From Lutjanus erythropterus (taxonomy: Eukaryota; Chordata; Actinopteri; Lutjaniformes; Lutjanidae): a stretch of 64,000 nt of DNA. The notes beneath the pieces are model-generated. The model ran no database searches. It was not told the origin of the DNA and was given only the letters and a program-made list of their open reading frames with translations. Below are positions 11,962 through 23,100 of this stretch, one piece after another. The number at the start of each line of letters is the position of its first letter. Position 1 is the first letter of the stretch. The position numbers were made by a program, and so were the translations under genes. The DNA lies in assembly GCA_020091685.1 (NCBI GenBank), contig CM034592.1, positions 39,462,705 through 39,526,704 on the forward strand, given 5' to 3'.

Positions 11962-12160
11962 GACACTCACACACAGTACGGTTTCAAGGAATTTTAGCAC
12001 TGCTTAAAACACAAAGTTACAAACAGTGAAGCAGTACTGAATAAAAATAAAAATGTGAGACGCGACAAAAAATGAGTAAAGTAAATCTAACATCCACCGT
12101 GTTTGCTCGGTTTGCTATTTTTATATTTAACAAAATAAATAGTTAAATAAAACTGAATAA
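11962..12160 (+). other. lmcd1: lmcd1 3' untranslated region with AATAAA signals
   Basis: After the lmcd1 stop the DNA is AT-rich. AATAAA hexamers appear near 12038 and at 12134-12139, with more just downstream. The true cleavage site cannot be fixed from sequence, and a longer 3' UTR is possible. Confidence 0.4.
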
Positions 12161-14559
12161 GTAGGACTTAAAAACATTAAATTATATGTTTAGTTGACAT
12201 TTAGTATTTAAATGACTCTCTTACAAAGAAAAAACGTCCAGTTGATATATTGATGTTTAAAAGTACTTAAGCCATCGAGCTGACAGTGAAGTACTCAAAG
12301 ACTTGTTCAGTTGAGCCTACTGGTGTTTCAAGTGCTTAAGGAAATGTTTAGTTTAGACACAAAAGTGTTTAAAGTACTTGGAGAAACATCTGGTTGATTT
12401 ATTAGCACTTAAAGTATTGACAGTGACCGGAGCCAGATGTGCTGGTTTCACACACAAACTGCAGCTCACAGGAACCAGACCTGACACGTTAGGAAAGAAA
12501 TGAGTTAATCAACAAATAAAATCTGAAATAAATGCATTAGTTAACACGGATTAAAAGGGTGAATCACTAATGTGACAAAACGATCTCAACCCAACGTCAT
12601 CCTTGACCCTTACTGGCAGGTTCCAGAGCTTTCAACCGGAACTGTAGATCATTCAGTTCAAAGTCTCAATGTTTCTGAGCTCTGTTAATTTTTATTTTCT
12701 CTCCCGTTTTGGCTCAAAACTTTGACAACACTGTATCAACTCATGGTCCACTTACTACGGTAGCTTGGGAGCTTTCAGCAGTATCACACTGTCTTCATCA
12801 TCTGGAAGAGTTTGCACATTTGGGCTTTTGAAACTAGCATACATTAGCATAAATTCAAATACACATATCTTAATGGCAGTTAAACTTCAAGAAAACCTAA
12901 TTTATTTTGAAAAGATACACTGCAAAACATTCTTTCTTGTAAATGTAGCCTTTGTTTCTATAAAATAGGTGAATATTAAGTACAATAAATAAATATTTCA
13001 ACATATTTTCTATAGAAATCAGCTTATCTTTGAATGATTAACTCAATGATGATTCATTTATCATTCATTCCTAACATGTCAGGTTTGAATCTGTGCAGAT
13101 TTCAGGCAGAATAATCTAATTATTTGACTTAAACCTCAGAGAACTGGACAGGCAGAAGGCTGGAAAATGCATATAACTATAATTAATATTACTCTGCTGG
13201 ATTTTTTAAGATATTTTATTCTCTATAACAACCCACCACTGAAGTTGGGTCGTGTTTGTTTTACTTAACCATAAATGTCATTTTCTTCATTTTTCTCTCT
13301 TTCCTTAAATTCTGCTTGATGTGTGTTTACAGTCAAACTTTAGATCTATTTGTATTTAACCTTTTTCATGAGTTTGGATGTCTGCTGCTGCTAAATGCTG
13401 CTTTATGTTAAAGTTTTGTGTGTTTGCTCGCACCCCTCTGGCTGCAGTTTTGCAAAGTTAGCATATTTGCTTTGTGCTAAAACAAACCAGCCAGACATAA
13501 AATCTGCATTATAGAGAAGCTAATTAGCTTTACTTTTTACTCCACGAGATCAAGTTCATCATTACAATCAGCTGGCATAACATCGGTTAATATGAGCTCA
13601 TGTTTTGTTATCTTGTAGTTACTTTTTGAATTGACTGCTGCTAGCAAAACGCTAATTCTTAATCTTGACACAAGGACATATTGCGAGCAGTTAGCATTAG
13701 CTAGCAATGTTGTTTGATGTGATTAGCTTAATATGTAGCATGTAGACAACAATACTGTTAATATGAAGATATCTCTGACAGACAAGATAATAGTCAAATA
13801 CAGCAATAACAAAATAGAGTACTGATAATGGTTTCATCTGTGTATCTAATATGATGTTTTTAGCCTAGCTTAGCAGAAAAACTGGAAGTGGGGGGGTTAA
13901 ACAGCTAGCCTCGCTCAGTCAATTATGAATTAATAACATCTTTGAAGTTGAAATTAATCTGTGTGTGTGAGGGAGATGGTAAACAAGGATTTCTAAAAAT
14001 CTGCTCTGTGAAGGAAATAAAAATAAAAAAAGACCAGAAACAGTCAGGTCGCCATGTTCAGGTCTGTCTTGAGCAGCTGGTGTTAAAAACCGAACGCTTA
14101 AGTTTTAAATCTTTGACGCTGGGTTCAAAATTATCATTCACAATTTGCTGTAAGGAATTCCCAGTTAAATACTAAACTGTCAACAAATAGCCGACACTTA
14201 TTGTATAAGACACTGATGATATTTGGTGCTTTTAATTTAATCTCACTTGTTCAGTGCCTTTCCCATTGCATTGTGGGATAAACTAAGATAAGACTGCACT
14301 ACAAAATTAGACTAATTACTGACAGTGAATAGTGAATGATCCAAGTCATATTTTACTGTTTTTAACGAGTTGTGATGATGTTTTTATGTGGATGAAATGT
14401 TTTAAAGCGATGATGATGATGAAGTCAGAGAAAGTAAAGAGTTTGTTTTTTGTTTCTGATTGGTTGAAATTAAAGTTATTTCTGATCGAACTCTCTGTTG
14501 TCTGATCGTCTTTATTTAGAGAGTTTTGGGGGGAAATCACTCAATGACTGGTTGCAACA

Positions 14560-15178
14560 ATCTGTTTCTGTGAGGTCATTCACATCGGTCCCACCACTCC
14601 TGGGTTCTGTGAAAGTTTCATCCAGAACCCCCCATGAAACGTTCTACAGAGAACCTTTCTATGGTGTAATGGTTTCAACCAGATCCCTCTCTGATGATTC
14701 TATTCAGAACCTTTCCTTCAAAGGGTTCCAACAAGAATCCACTCAGGTGGTTCTTCCGAGAACTTTTTTATTTTCCAGGGGTTTTATCCAGAACCCACTG
14801 AAGGAGTTCTACTGAAAACATTTTTATATTCCAGGGGCTTTATCTAGAACCCACCCAAGGGGTTTTTACCAAGAACCCTTTTATATTCAAAGGCTTTTGT
14901 CATGAACCCACACAGGGAGTTCTACCAAGAACCCTTTTATATTGCGAGGGTTTTATCCCCTCTGGTGCCAAGAATCCTTTTATGTTCCAATGCTTTCATC
15001 TAGAATCCACCCAGGGAATCCTACTGAGAACTTTTTATATTCCATGGATTTTATCTAGAACACACTCATCCCTTCAAAGAAAGGGTTCATGAATAGTTCT
15101 TCAGAAGCAAAAGGTTCTGTGTAGAATCTCATCCCTCCAGGAAGAATCCTTTTGGAACCCTTATTTCTAAGAGTGTGT
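14560..15178. repeat. Tandem array of ~55-bp GGTTCT/AGAACC units, copy 1
   Basis: The region consists of diverged units, each with TTTTATATTCCAGGGG, then TTTTATCYAGAACCCAC, then GGGTTCTACCAAGAACC. The outer tip is TTATTTCTAAGAGTG. The same units and, inverted, the same tip recur at 26570-27445. The many GGTTCT...AGAACC pairs could fold into short hairpins. The arrayed unit may be the interior of one transposable family. Confidence 0.8.
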
Positions 15179-15565
15179 AGCATTGTATTTAAACTGTCCT
15201 ACTTTTTCAATAGTTGCAGAAGGTTCAGATAATTTCAACTTAAGGTAATTAAATTACTTTAAACATTTAAGTTTATTGTGAAGAGTCACAAACAGACCAA
15301 CTCTGCTGAGATTTAATTTCATTCAGTACAACCAAGTTGCATTCAAAGTTTCTTGTATAATGTTTTCCAAAGACTAAGATCCAAAAATAATTCATTAAAT
15401 GTAACAACTGCAGCTTTCACTGACAAAAATCAGGTGATCAAGTTACAGATGAGCTTCATCTGAATCCGTCCAGCTGGAGGAAGACGCTTCATCGCTTTAA
15501 AAACAGAGATTATCTAAAGTCAGAAAAATTAGGAATTAGTCTTAGAACAAGGATCATAAACCTCT

Positions 15566-15568
<3 letters not shown>

Positions 15569-15627
<59 letters not shown>
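15569..15627. repeat. (TG)n microsatellite
   Basis: About 29 TG dinucleotides without interruption, in the lmcd1-abhd6 intergenic region. Confidence 0.97.
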
Positions 15628-15630
<3 letters not shown>

Positions 15631-16169
15631 ACCTACTCCCAGCAGGAATGTGAGGTATTCCAGCGGTTTCTCGGCCAGCGTTTCTTGGCGGTTACGTCAC
15701 CCATCTGACGGTCTGACAGACGCTTCCTGAACCATGAAAGAAAAGCCAGAAAAGGATATTTTTAGTACCAAACTGAGACAAATTTATTTGGTTAGCAGAG
15801 TTTTATGGCCTTTAAAAGCACCCAGCGTGATCAGGGCTGGTTTACAGAGGATGTCTAAGAGTGATTCAGCACTTCCTCTGACTCTGTACACAGATGATCC
15901 AGGATGGTTTGGCCTAATATTAGAAAAATCTAGTTTTTGACTGGTAAGACTTAGAAATACTCTACATCCAGTCCAAGTCTTAACCTCCGTCTCTGGTTTA
16001 TTAAAACCAGAGAGGGGAAGTAACTACGTAGATTTTTCAGGGTATATGTACTTTACTTTAGTATTTCTTTTTCTGACAACTACTCCTACATTTTAATACA
16101 AATATCTGTACTTTTTACGCCTTTCAAACGGGCTTGGTACTTAAGTTGTAATGCAAAATGAAAACAGTG

Positions 16170-16570
16170 TAAAATAGATGTAACAAGACAAAAAAAATAA
16201 CAAGACATAACAAAATATAAACAAAGTAACAAGACTAAAATGGTGTAAAAGATGTTACAAGGTTAAGAGAAGTAACAAGACTAAAACAATGAAACAAGAT
16301 GTAACAAGACAGAAAAGAAATAACATAATGAAAATGACGTAACAAGACGTAATAAGACTAAAACAATGTAACAAGATGTAACAAGACTAAAATGACATAA
16401 AAGATCTAACAAGATGAAAATGAGGTAACATGACGAAAACAACATAACAAGACAAAAACAATATTACAAGACGTAACGAGATTAAAATGACATAACAAGA
16501 CATAACAACAAAACAGCATAAAAAGGCCTAACAAGACAAAATGTAACAAGACCAAAAAAGTGTAAAACAA
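16170..16570. repeat. TAACAAGAC-type minisatellite
   Basis: Irregular head-to-tail units of roughly 15-30 bp built on GTAACAAGACTAAAA and ATAACAAGACAAAA. They have been altered by point changes and length differences. No coding function is expected. Confidence 0.8.
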
Positions 16571-17556
16571 GTTAAACACGCAAAAATGCTGCTAATCTTC
16601 TCTGTGGTTTGATCAGATGTGATTGACTAAACCACCCACCACAAGATTTAAGTTCAAATGTTGCTGAATCTTGATTGGTGCATGGAAAGATGAACCATAT
16701 TTTTTTTCCCAGCTGAGCCCAAATCCACCTCAAACAGGATACAGTACAGAAGCCTCTCCTGTGAAAACTGCAATAGTTGCTTCTCTGACAACAACAACAC
16801 AGCAGCTGTGCCCCACCTCCCCTTTTTAATTTGCCCATTTCACGTTTATTAGAGTTCAAATTAATGCTGAATGCTTGCCGAATGTGTAAGTGTCTGTTTT
16901 TGAGAGATAAGAAATCATTAATAATCTTTTAGAAGGCGTAGATGTTTATAAGAGCTAAATGAGACAGGCAGTTAACAAACAGGTGTGTATATTCAGAGCA
17001 GGGGGCTTTTATTTTCAGTATAAAGCGACAGTTATCAACAGCTGCTCAGCTTACAGTGGAGGACTTGTCGTCACGTTTATTGTTAAATCACAATGTTTAA
17101 TAATAGTGTTTTGTGCCCCTGCAGCCACCCTGAGCACCTCTGTGTCTGGAAACAAAGGGGGATTTTAACCTATTTAATATACAGTCTGTGGCTCCAGACC
17201 ACTATTTGGACTGTTTCAACTTTGGCAGAAATTGTTTTGCGTTCGTTTAGGTTGAGCTGCATAAGAAAAGAGGGTGTTTAACTCTTTGAAAATGTTTGTA
17301 TTGTTTAATTGTTTGTAGTTCAGATTGATCTTGCTACCAGCTCGAGCATCAACACAGTAAAATGATTTTACAGTAAAAAAAAAATGCATTTAGAATTGTT
17401 GTTATAGCTTGTTTCTTAATTCTCAATTTCTATATTGATTTGAGGTCACAAACTTTTCATCTAGGGTTTAAAACTAGAATATTTGCAGTAATGTTTATTA
17501 ATATGCGCTGTCCCTGCTCAATAAATAAATAAATACATAAATGATCTGAGACGGTG

Positions 17557-17570
17557 GCGCCCTCTTGTGG
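17557..17570 (-). promoter_or_regulatory. CTCF-like motif just upstream of abhd6
   Basis: GCGCCCTCTTGTGG matches 13 of 14 positions of the reverse CTCF consensus SYGCCMYCTRSTGG. It lies about 190 bp before the end of the presumed abhd6 first exon. Motif match only; such sequences also occur in fish repeats. Confidence 0.35.
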
Positions 17571-17639
17571 AGGCACTACACACTTACACACACACTTGAT
17601 TTTGAGATATTTTCCGACGGTGCCTGAACGCAGCACGGT

Positions 17640-17757
17640 CCTGTCACTGTACGTCCCCTTTAAGTGCAGATGAAAGGCTGTTGTGTAATTTGGGTGAAAG
17701 AGGAGGAGGAGGAGCGGACCGAATGGAGGACAGCTTTCATCGAGAGGACTCGGACAG
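17640..17757 (+). promoter_or_regulatory. abhd6: Presumed abhd6 promoter and 5' UTR exon, with upstream ATG
   Basis: A purine-rich stretch (GAGGAGGAGGAGCGGACC) ends in a good splice donor, GGACAG/GTACGG, at 17757/17758. The next coding exon starts with untranslated bases, so a 5' exon is needed and this is the best candidate. It contains an ATG at 17723. When spliced to 20137, that ATG opens a 19-codon frame ending TGA at 20159-20161, overlapping the main abhd6 ATG (20152) in another frame. Exon start is not defined. Confidence 0.5.
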
Positions 17758-18322
17758 GTACGGTGCCGCTCCTGTGCGGCTGATTATTAACATGTTACTA
17801 TGAACGTTAATGTGTCTTTAATGTAGCGGACATAAAGTCGGTGTGTTCTTGTGACCTGCAGTGTTCGTGTTGTTCGTGATGTTTTTTTCTCCGACACGTT
17901 AAAATGACGTTTGGAGAATCATAACCGGGATGCACGTGTGTCCGAAATGTTTTACTTTTTTATCTGCTGCTTCTCAAAGCTGATTAAACGCTCATCTTTA
18001 CGGTTTAACCTTCCGTATAAAAAGCAAACATTTCCTCTAAAACTAACAGGAAACCAGCGGTGATTGGGTTAAAGGGAAGTTGCATCTTCCGCTCCTTTGA
18101 TGGACCCCCTGGTTGCTATTGACGACAACTGATATTATGTAAACTAATGTAACTGTAGTCCAGAGCTAACGTGTCCTCAGTGGACGGAGTTTGACACCTT
18201 TGTGTCTGTGTTGTCTCAAGACATCAAAGTTAAGTGTTGACCTAAATATATAAATTATTGCTTCAGTTTGACAGAAACTTAAAGAACCTCTTCTGTGGAT
18301 CATGTTTATGTATATTCATCAT

Positions 18323-18910
18323 CAGGGGTGGAAGTAACTAATTACAAATACTCAAAGTACTCAAATTAAGTAGTTTTTTGGGGGGTTACTTGTACTTTTA
18401 CGAGTAGATTTTCAGGTCTGGTTACTTAAGTGTTTATTACACTATGAAATCTACTTAGTTACTTTTAAAATCATGAATGAGTACTGAGCACAACTTGAAT
18501 TAACATCCAAACCTTTCATCTGCGTTTTTGTGGCTAATAAGATGATCTGATCACAAACAGGCCGATGAAAACCAGGACATACGGATGAAAAAGCCCCAAA
18601 ACACTGCCGCAGGCACAGGTTTGGAATAGGGATGTTAACGATTATTGATTTGTTAATTGCCATCAGGAATTTGACCAGTTAAAAATGTGTTAATTGATAT
18701 TTGATCAGTTGTTTGGAAATTATGGTAATTAGATCTCATTTGTTAAATAAAGACAATCAGAAAGACAATAAAACAGAAAAAATTAAAAAAACAAACAAAA
18801 AACACATACTTTGTACTTTTACTGAAGTACTTTTCTAACACCAGTATTTATACTGTAATGTAACAGTGCTTGTACTTGAGTACAGATATTCAGAACTCTT
18901 TCCACCACTG
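18323..18910 (+). mobile_element. hAT-like non-autonomous element
   Basis: It starts CAGGGGTGGAAGTAACTAAT and ends CTCTTTCCACCACTG, giving inverted tips CAGNGGTGGAA. TTCATC occurs immediately outside both ends, a likely remnant of the duplicated target. The interior has an unrelated AT-rich stretch. Same family as 5040-5650. It lies in abhd6 intron 1. Confidence 0.7.
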
Positions 18911-19036
18911 TTTCATCCATCTCATCTACGTTTACTTTATTATCATATCATTGAATTTAATGAGCAATGAACTATAAAAATAAAACTTGATATTCCCCTT
19001 CTCATCTAGATCGTTTCAACAGTCAACAGTTTCCTT

Positions 19037-19625
19037 AAAGGGATAGTTCACCCAAAAATGAAAATTGAGTCGTTATCTACTCACCCTCATTCCGACTGAG
19101 GGTTGGGTTTATTTTGTTAGTCTGCAAAGCACTGCTGGAGTTTCACTCAGGAAAACAGTGTTGCAGAATCTCCCAAACAACAGAATTAAAACATAAAGTG
19201 CCTCCATGCTGCTCGTCAGGTGTAATCCAAGTCTCCTAAAGCCCTGACATGCCCTTTGCACATCGTCGCAACACACACACCCAGTTCAGACAGTGTGCGA
19301 GTTCATGTGAACGTGGCTCCAAGATAAGGGTCTACAGTGAAGATTCATGCTAAAGTCATGATGGAAATGACATCTTTAAAGTCAACAGGGCTCTAGGAGA
19401 CTTGGATTACACCAGACGAGCAGTATGGAGGCACTCTATGTTTTTATTCTTTTGTTTTTTATGTTTGAAAAACTGGTCACATTCACTTCCATTGCTTGGG
19501 AGATTCTGCAACACTGTTTCTCTGTGAAACTCCAGCAGTGTTTTGTGGATTTAAAAACTAAGCCCTTCAACTGGCATAAGAGTGAGTAGATAATGACTGA
19601 ATTTAGGGTGAACTGTTCCTTTAAA
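19037..19625 (+). mobile_element. AAAGGGATAGTTCACCC inverted-repeat element, copy 1
   Basis: It begins AAAGGGATAGTTCACCCAAA and ends AGGGTGAACTGTTCCTTT, which is its inverse. The interior contains ATGAAAATTGAGTCGTTATC, typical of this very common fish family. A second copy is at 25681-26134. Both lie in abhd6 introns. Confidence 0.8.
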
Positions 19626-19942
19626 GGTTCAGCGTGTACTGGGATTTATTGATAGACTATGGCAGAAATTGAATATAATATGGTGACCAGGTAGCTCAGT
19701 TGATAAAGCGTGCACCTCGTGGACTGGGGCTGTGAGTCCTATCAATAAAACCATAAAATGACCCATAAATAACAGAGACATTGCATATAATAGTCACAAG
19801 TTTGTTTTCAGTTGTGTAAATCACCAGAAAATAAGAATTATTGTGTTTTTTGTTATCTTAGAACAAGCTATTGATGTTTCGTGTTTTTAATCTGCAAGTG
19901 CACTGCTGGGTGCCACTAAGTCTTACAGACTGGTCCTTTAAT
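19622..19942. mobile_element. GTAGGATTTAG-family element with a tRNA-like insert
   Basis: The left tip TTTAAAGGTTCAGCGTGTAC and the right tip, read in reverse TAAAGGACCAGTCTGTAAGA, are related. Between them, 19682-19740 resembles the 5' part of a tRNA: GTAGCTCAGTTGATAAAGCG fits an A box, while the B-box region (GTGAGTCC) is incomplete. It probably derives from a SINE head or an old tRNA insertion and is not a working tRNA gene. Confidence 0.5.
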
Positions 19943-20151
19943 GGTTTATTTAATCACATCTTAATTTGTTCAAACGCTGATTAGTGTTCAAAGAGACACG
20001 TGACTCAGATGTTATTTGTTTTTACTGGACTTTTACCTCTTCGCTGCTCTGATTTCCGCAGCAGCAGGGCTGAGAGTAAATGATGATGTCTTGGTGTGTG
20101 TTTTATTTATTTATTTATTTATTTTTTTTTTTAAAGGAGTGCACAGCAGCG

Positions 20152-23100
20152 ATGGAGCTGATAATAATATCAGGAGGTATTCTGGTCGTCCCCGTCCTCG
20201 CCTTCATCACCTCCTTCCTGTTCTGGCCTGGAACGCTCCTCAAGGCGTACAACTGGTAAAGACACACTCGTTCTGCAACAGCAGACTGGTTAGACTGGTA
20301 GAAATCCTGGTGATTCCTGTTCAGTGTGGCGCGGCACAGTCAGACAGCTGATGGTCTCATGTTCACTTGTAACACTATTGTGAAAATGTGTGGATGTTTT
20401 CTGAAAATAGCGTAAAATAAGTGCGGTCGTGTCGGTGCCAAAACTTCCCTGTAGCTGACATTTTATTTTGTTATTTAATTTCAGCAACACAGTGGATTTT
20501 ATATTCCACTGAGTCCCAAAAGTTCCCACACCACGAGCTTGATTCCAATATCTATCAACAAAATTTCCTCCAAGGAAGCCCAAGGCATGAGTAGTAATAA
20601 AAGTATTAATGCAGTATTCTGTGTTTTCTAACTTTTCTAACCAACAGGTTGCAAAAGAATGTATTTTAATTGTGTTAAATTTTATTTTTTTAATTTTTAA
20701 ACTAAAATTTATTTAAGAAAAAACTCACCTAACTCTAATCTGTATCTGTCAGCATTTAGATTTCAAAATACAGGAGTATTTTTTTAAGAGCTCTTACTTT
20801 TTCTTTTGCAGGGATGTAGTCACTTTAATGCCAGAGCTCGCCTGCCAACGTGTAAATTTTCCACCAAAAAAAGTTCCCCCTCGACATTATTTTGCAGCAG
20901 CACCGTTTCTGATTGGTTTAAAGAAATGCAAACAAGGCGGGGTGTTTTTTTTTTCACTGTAGCAGAATGTGTTTGTGTGGAGCCAGACCTTTCTCCAGCG
21001 CTGAGCGCTGTGGAGAGACATTTGGCTATGCAAGACTACTTTCCATGAATGAAATCCCTGCAACGCTTGAAGGCAGCATTACTGATATGTTGATAAAGAC
21101 AATGAGAAGTGCTGCGTCAGAGCACAGCACTGTTGCACATGGCTGCTCACTCTGTTTTCCTTCATAAAATCACCTGAAAATGACACCAGGCAAATAGATT
21201 GTAATCACACGCACCTCTACACTCATCAGACTAGTCAGCTGGAACTGTATATTCTGGGTTTTTTTTTTTAATGAAGGAGGCATCTGGTTACCAGGGCTCA
21301 TTTCTGTTGTTGTGTATGAGGCTTATTCAAAATAAAGTTTGAGAGTCATGAAAATTACGTGAATTTTACTGGAGAAACAACAAAATGGGAGGATGCCGGG
21401 AGATGGCCATGAAATAGAGATGAAACCCAAGAAAAACAAGCGTTGGCAGGTGTGCTCTGGTCCAGAGCAACAAACCTCATCAACTACTGACCAGATTTTC
21501 TTTATATTTTACTGAGCATATTCGACCACATGACCTTTCCTTTAGCGCCACTATGTCACCACAGGTAGCAGAGTGACAAACGTCCTGAAGGGATCTGATC
21601 TGTCTGGACATCAACTTGTCCCATGAACACATTATGTTGCTGTTGTAAACACACTTAACTTAAAACTGTGTATTTTCAGTTCTTTGGAGACAGAATGTCT
21701 TGTCTCTGTTTAGTTGTGTATCAAGGGCTGCTGCTGTGCTGTGATGTTACTGTGTCTAAAATTCACATTTATTTTGAAGGAGTGGGACTGTTAGCGTGAC
21801 CTTTCCTACTGGACTTTGTCCAAGCTGTAAAACCACACACATACATGCACACACTGCTGAGTCACTGTCTGATAAAATCATCTTTGTCAGCAGCTTCATG
21901 AGGTCAGTAAAAATGTTACAAAACACTGAAACATTACATTAATTAAGATAAGATTTTAAAAGATAAAATAAAAGATAAAATAATAATAATACTACGACTA
22001 ACCAGGAGAACTAAACATGGAACGAAAAATGCTGAGAAGAACCAAACATGTTCAGGTTTTCATGCACAGATTCTCACAGGTGTTCAAAACAGGGATTCTG
22101 AAAGTCTGAGCAGCCGACCTGATATGTGCAGATTGCAGTTTGTGCAGAGGATGGTTCCTACTGACTGTGGTGATCCCCTTACCTTTCCCGTTCACCTTTC
22201 TTCTAGCATCATCCTCAGGACAATATTTATTTTTTAAGACCAACTCAGTCAACTGGCTCAATACAAGTTTGACTAGTTGCATACAGCTCTAGGAAAGTTT
22301 TGTTTGCTGCCCTCTACTGGGCTTAACACCTGCTCATTTGTAGATAAATATTTTACCATTTTGTTGCCTTTTTGGTGCATCAGGTTAAGTTTTGGCTGAA
22401 CTTAAGTCCCAGCTCTAATAATCTGCAGTCAAAACGTTGCTAGTTATTTCTGATGGATAAAGTCAGCAAAGCACTAGCTAACTAGCTAGCTAATCCTGCA
22501 TAAATCAGCTTTCAATTGTTAGCTAACAAGGTTCCACTTGGTAACCAGCTTGCTCAGCTCTGACTGGAGCACAGAGCTAAAAGGGGCGGGACTCAGGAAG
22601 GGTCAATTGCAAGACAGATGCACATAAAAACTCCCAATTTTCCTGCTGTCAGGTACTGGCGTCGCAAGCTGGGGCTGGTGGTCCGTTACTCTTACAGTGG
22701 AGGTTACCGCTTCTGTTACACCAGCAGAGGGACGCCAGGAGGCGCCACGCCATCACTGCTGCTGCTCCACGGCTTCTCCGCCAGCAAGGACATGTGGCTG
22801 CCGCTCGTCAAGGTAACACACGCCTGCAGGTACAGACACAGTTGTTCTCACACGGGAATGTTAGTTAGACTTTTTTAAAGGACTAGTTTGTAGGATTTAG
22901 TGGCATCTGGCAGTGTGGTTGTACACACCCTCCCCTTCCAAGCGTGTAGGAGGAACCACACTGTCCACGTAGACTTCTGTTTCACTCAGTGTGTGAAGAG
23001 TTTTAACAATGTGACTGAAGTTTTGACCAATCCATGTTAGCAATCAAAATACATTATAGTACACATGCTAAAATATTTCATATTAAAAGAAAATTAACTG

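Larger units (their letters stand above)
12161..17540. other. lmcd1-abhd6 intergenic region
   Basis: No coding exon is visible. Between 12.2 and 14.5 kb I see only AT-rich sequence with scattered TTAGC/GCTAGC words. After that come the GGTTCT/AGAACC tandem array (14560-15178), a TG microsatellite (15569-15627), an ACTTTAGTATTT-type hAT-like fragment near 16010-16140 and the TAACAAGAC minisatellite (16170-16570). Confidence 0.6.

Noticed and set aside
14346-14815. Frames of 64-105 codons at the edge of the GGTTCT array
   Set aside because: They read through tandem repeat units and have no conserved protein features.
19682-19740. A functional tRNA gene
   Set aside because: The A box fits, but there is no complete B box or cloverleaf and the segment is embedded in a repeat.
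20806-21167. 80- and 66-codon frames with Cys-rich sequence
   Set aside because: They run through a dispersed repeat that has a second copy at 60985-61240 with different frames, so they are chance openings.
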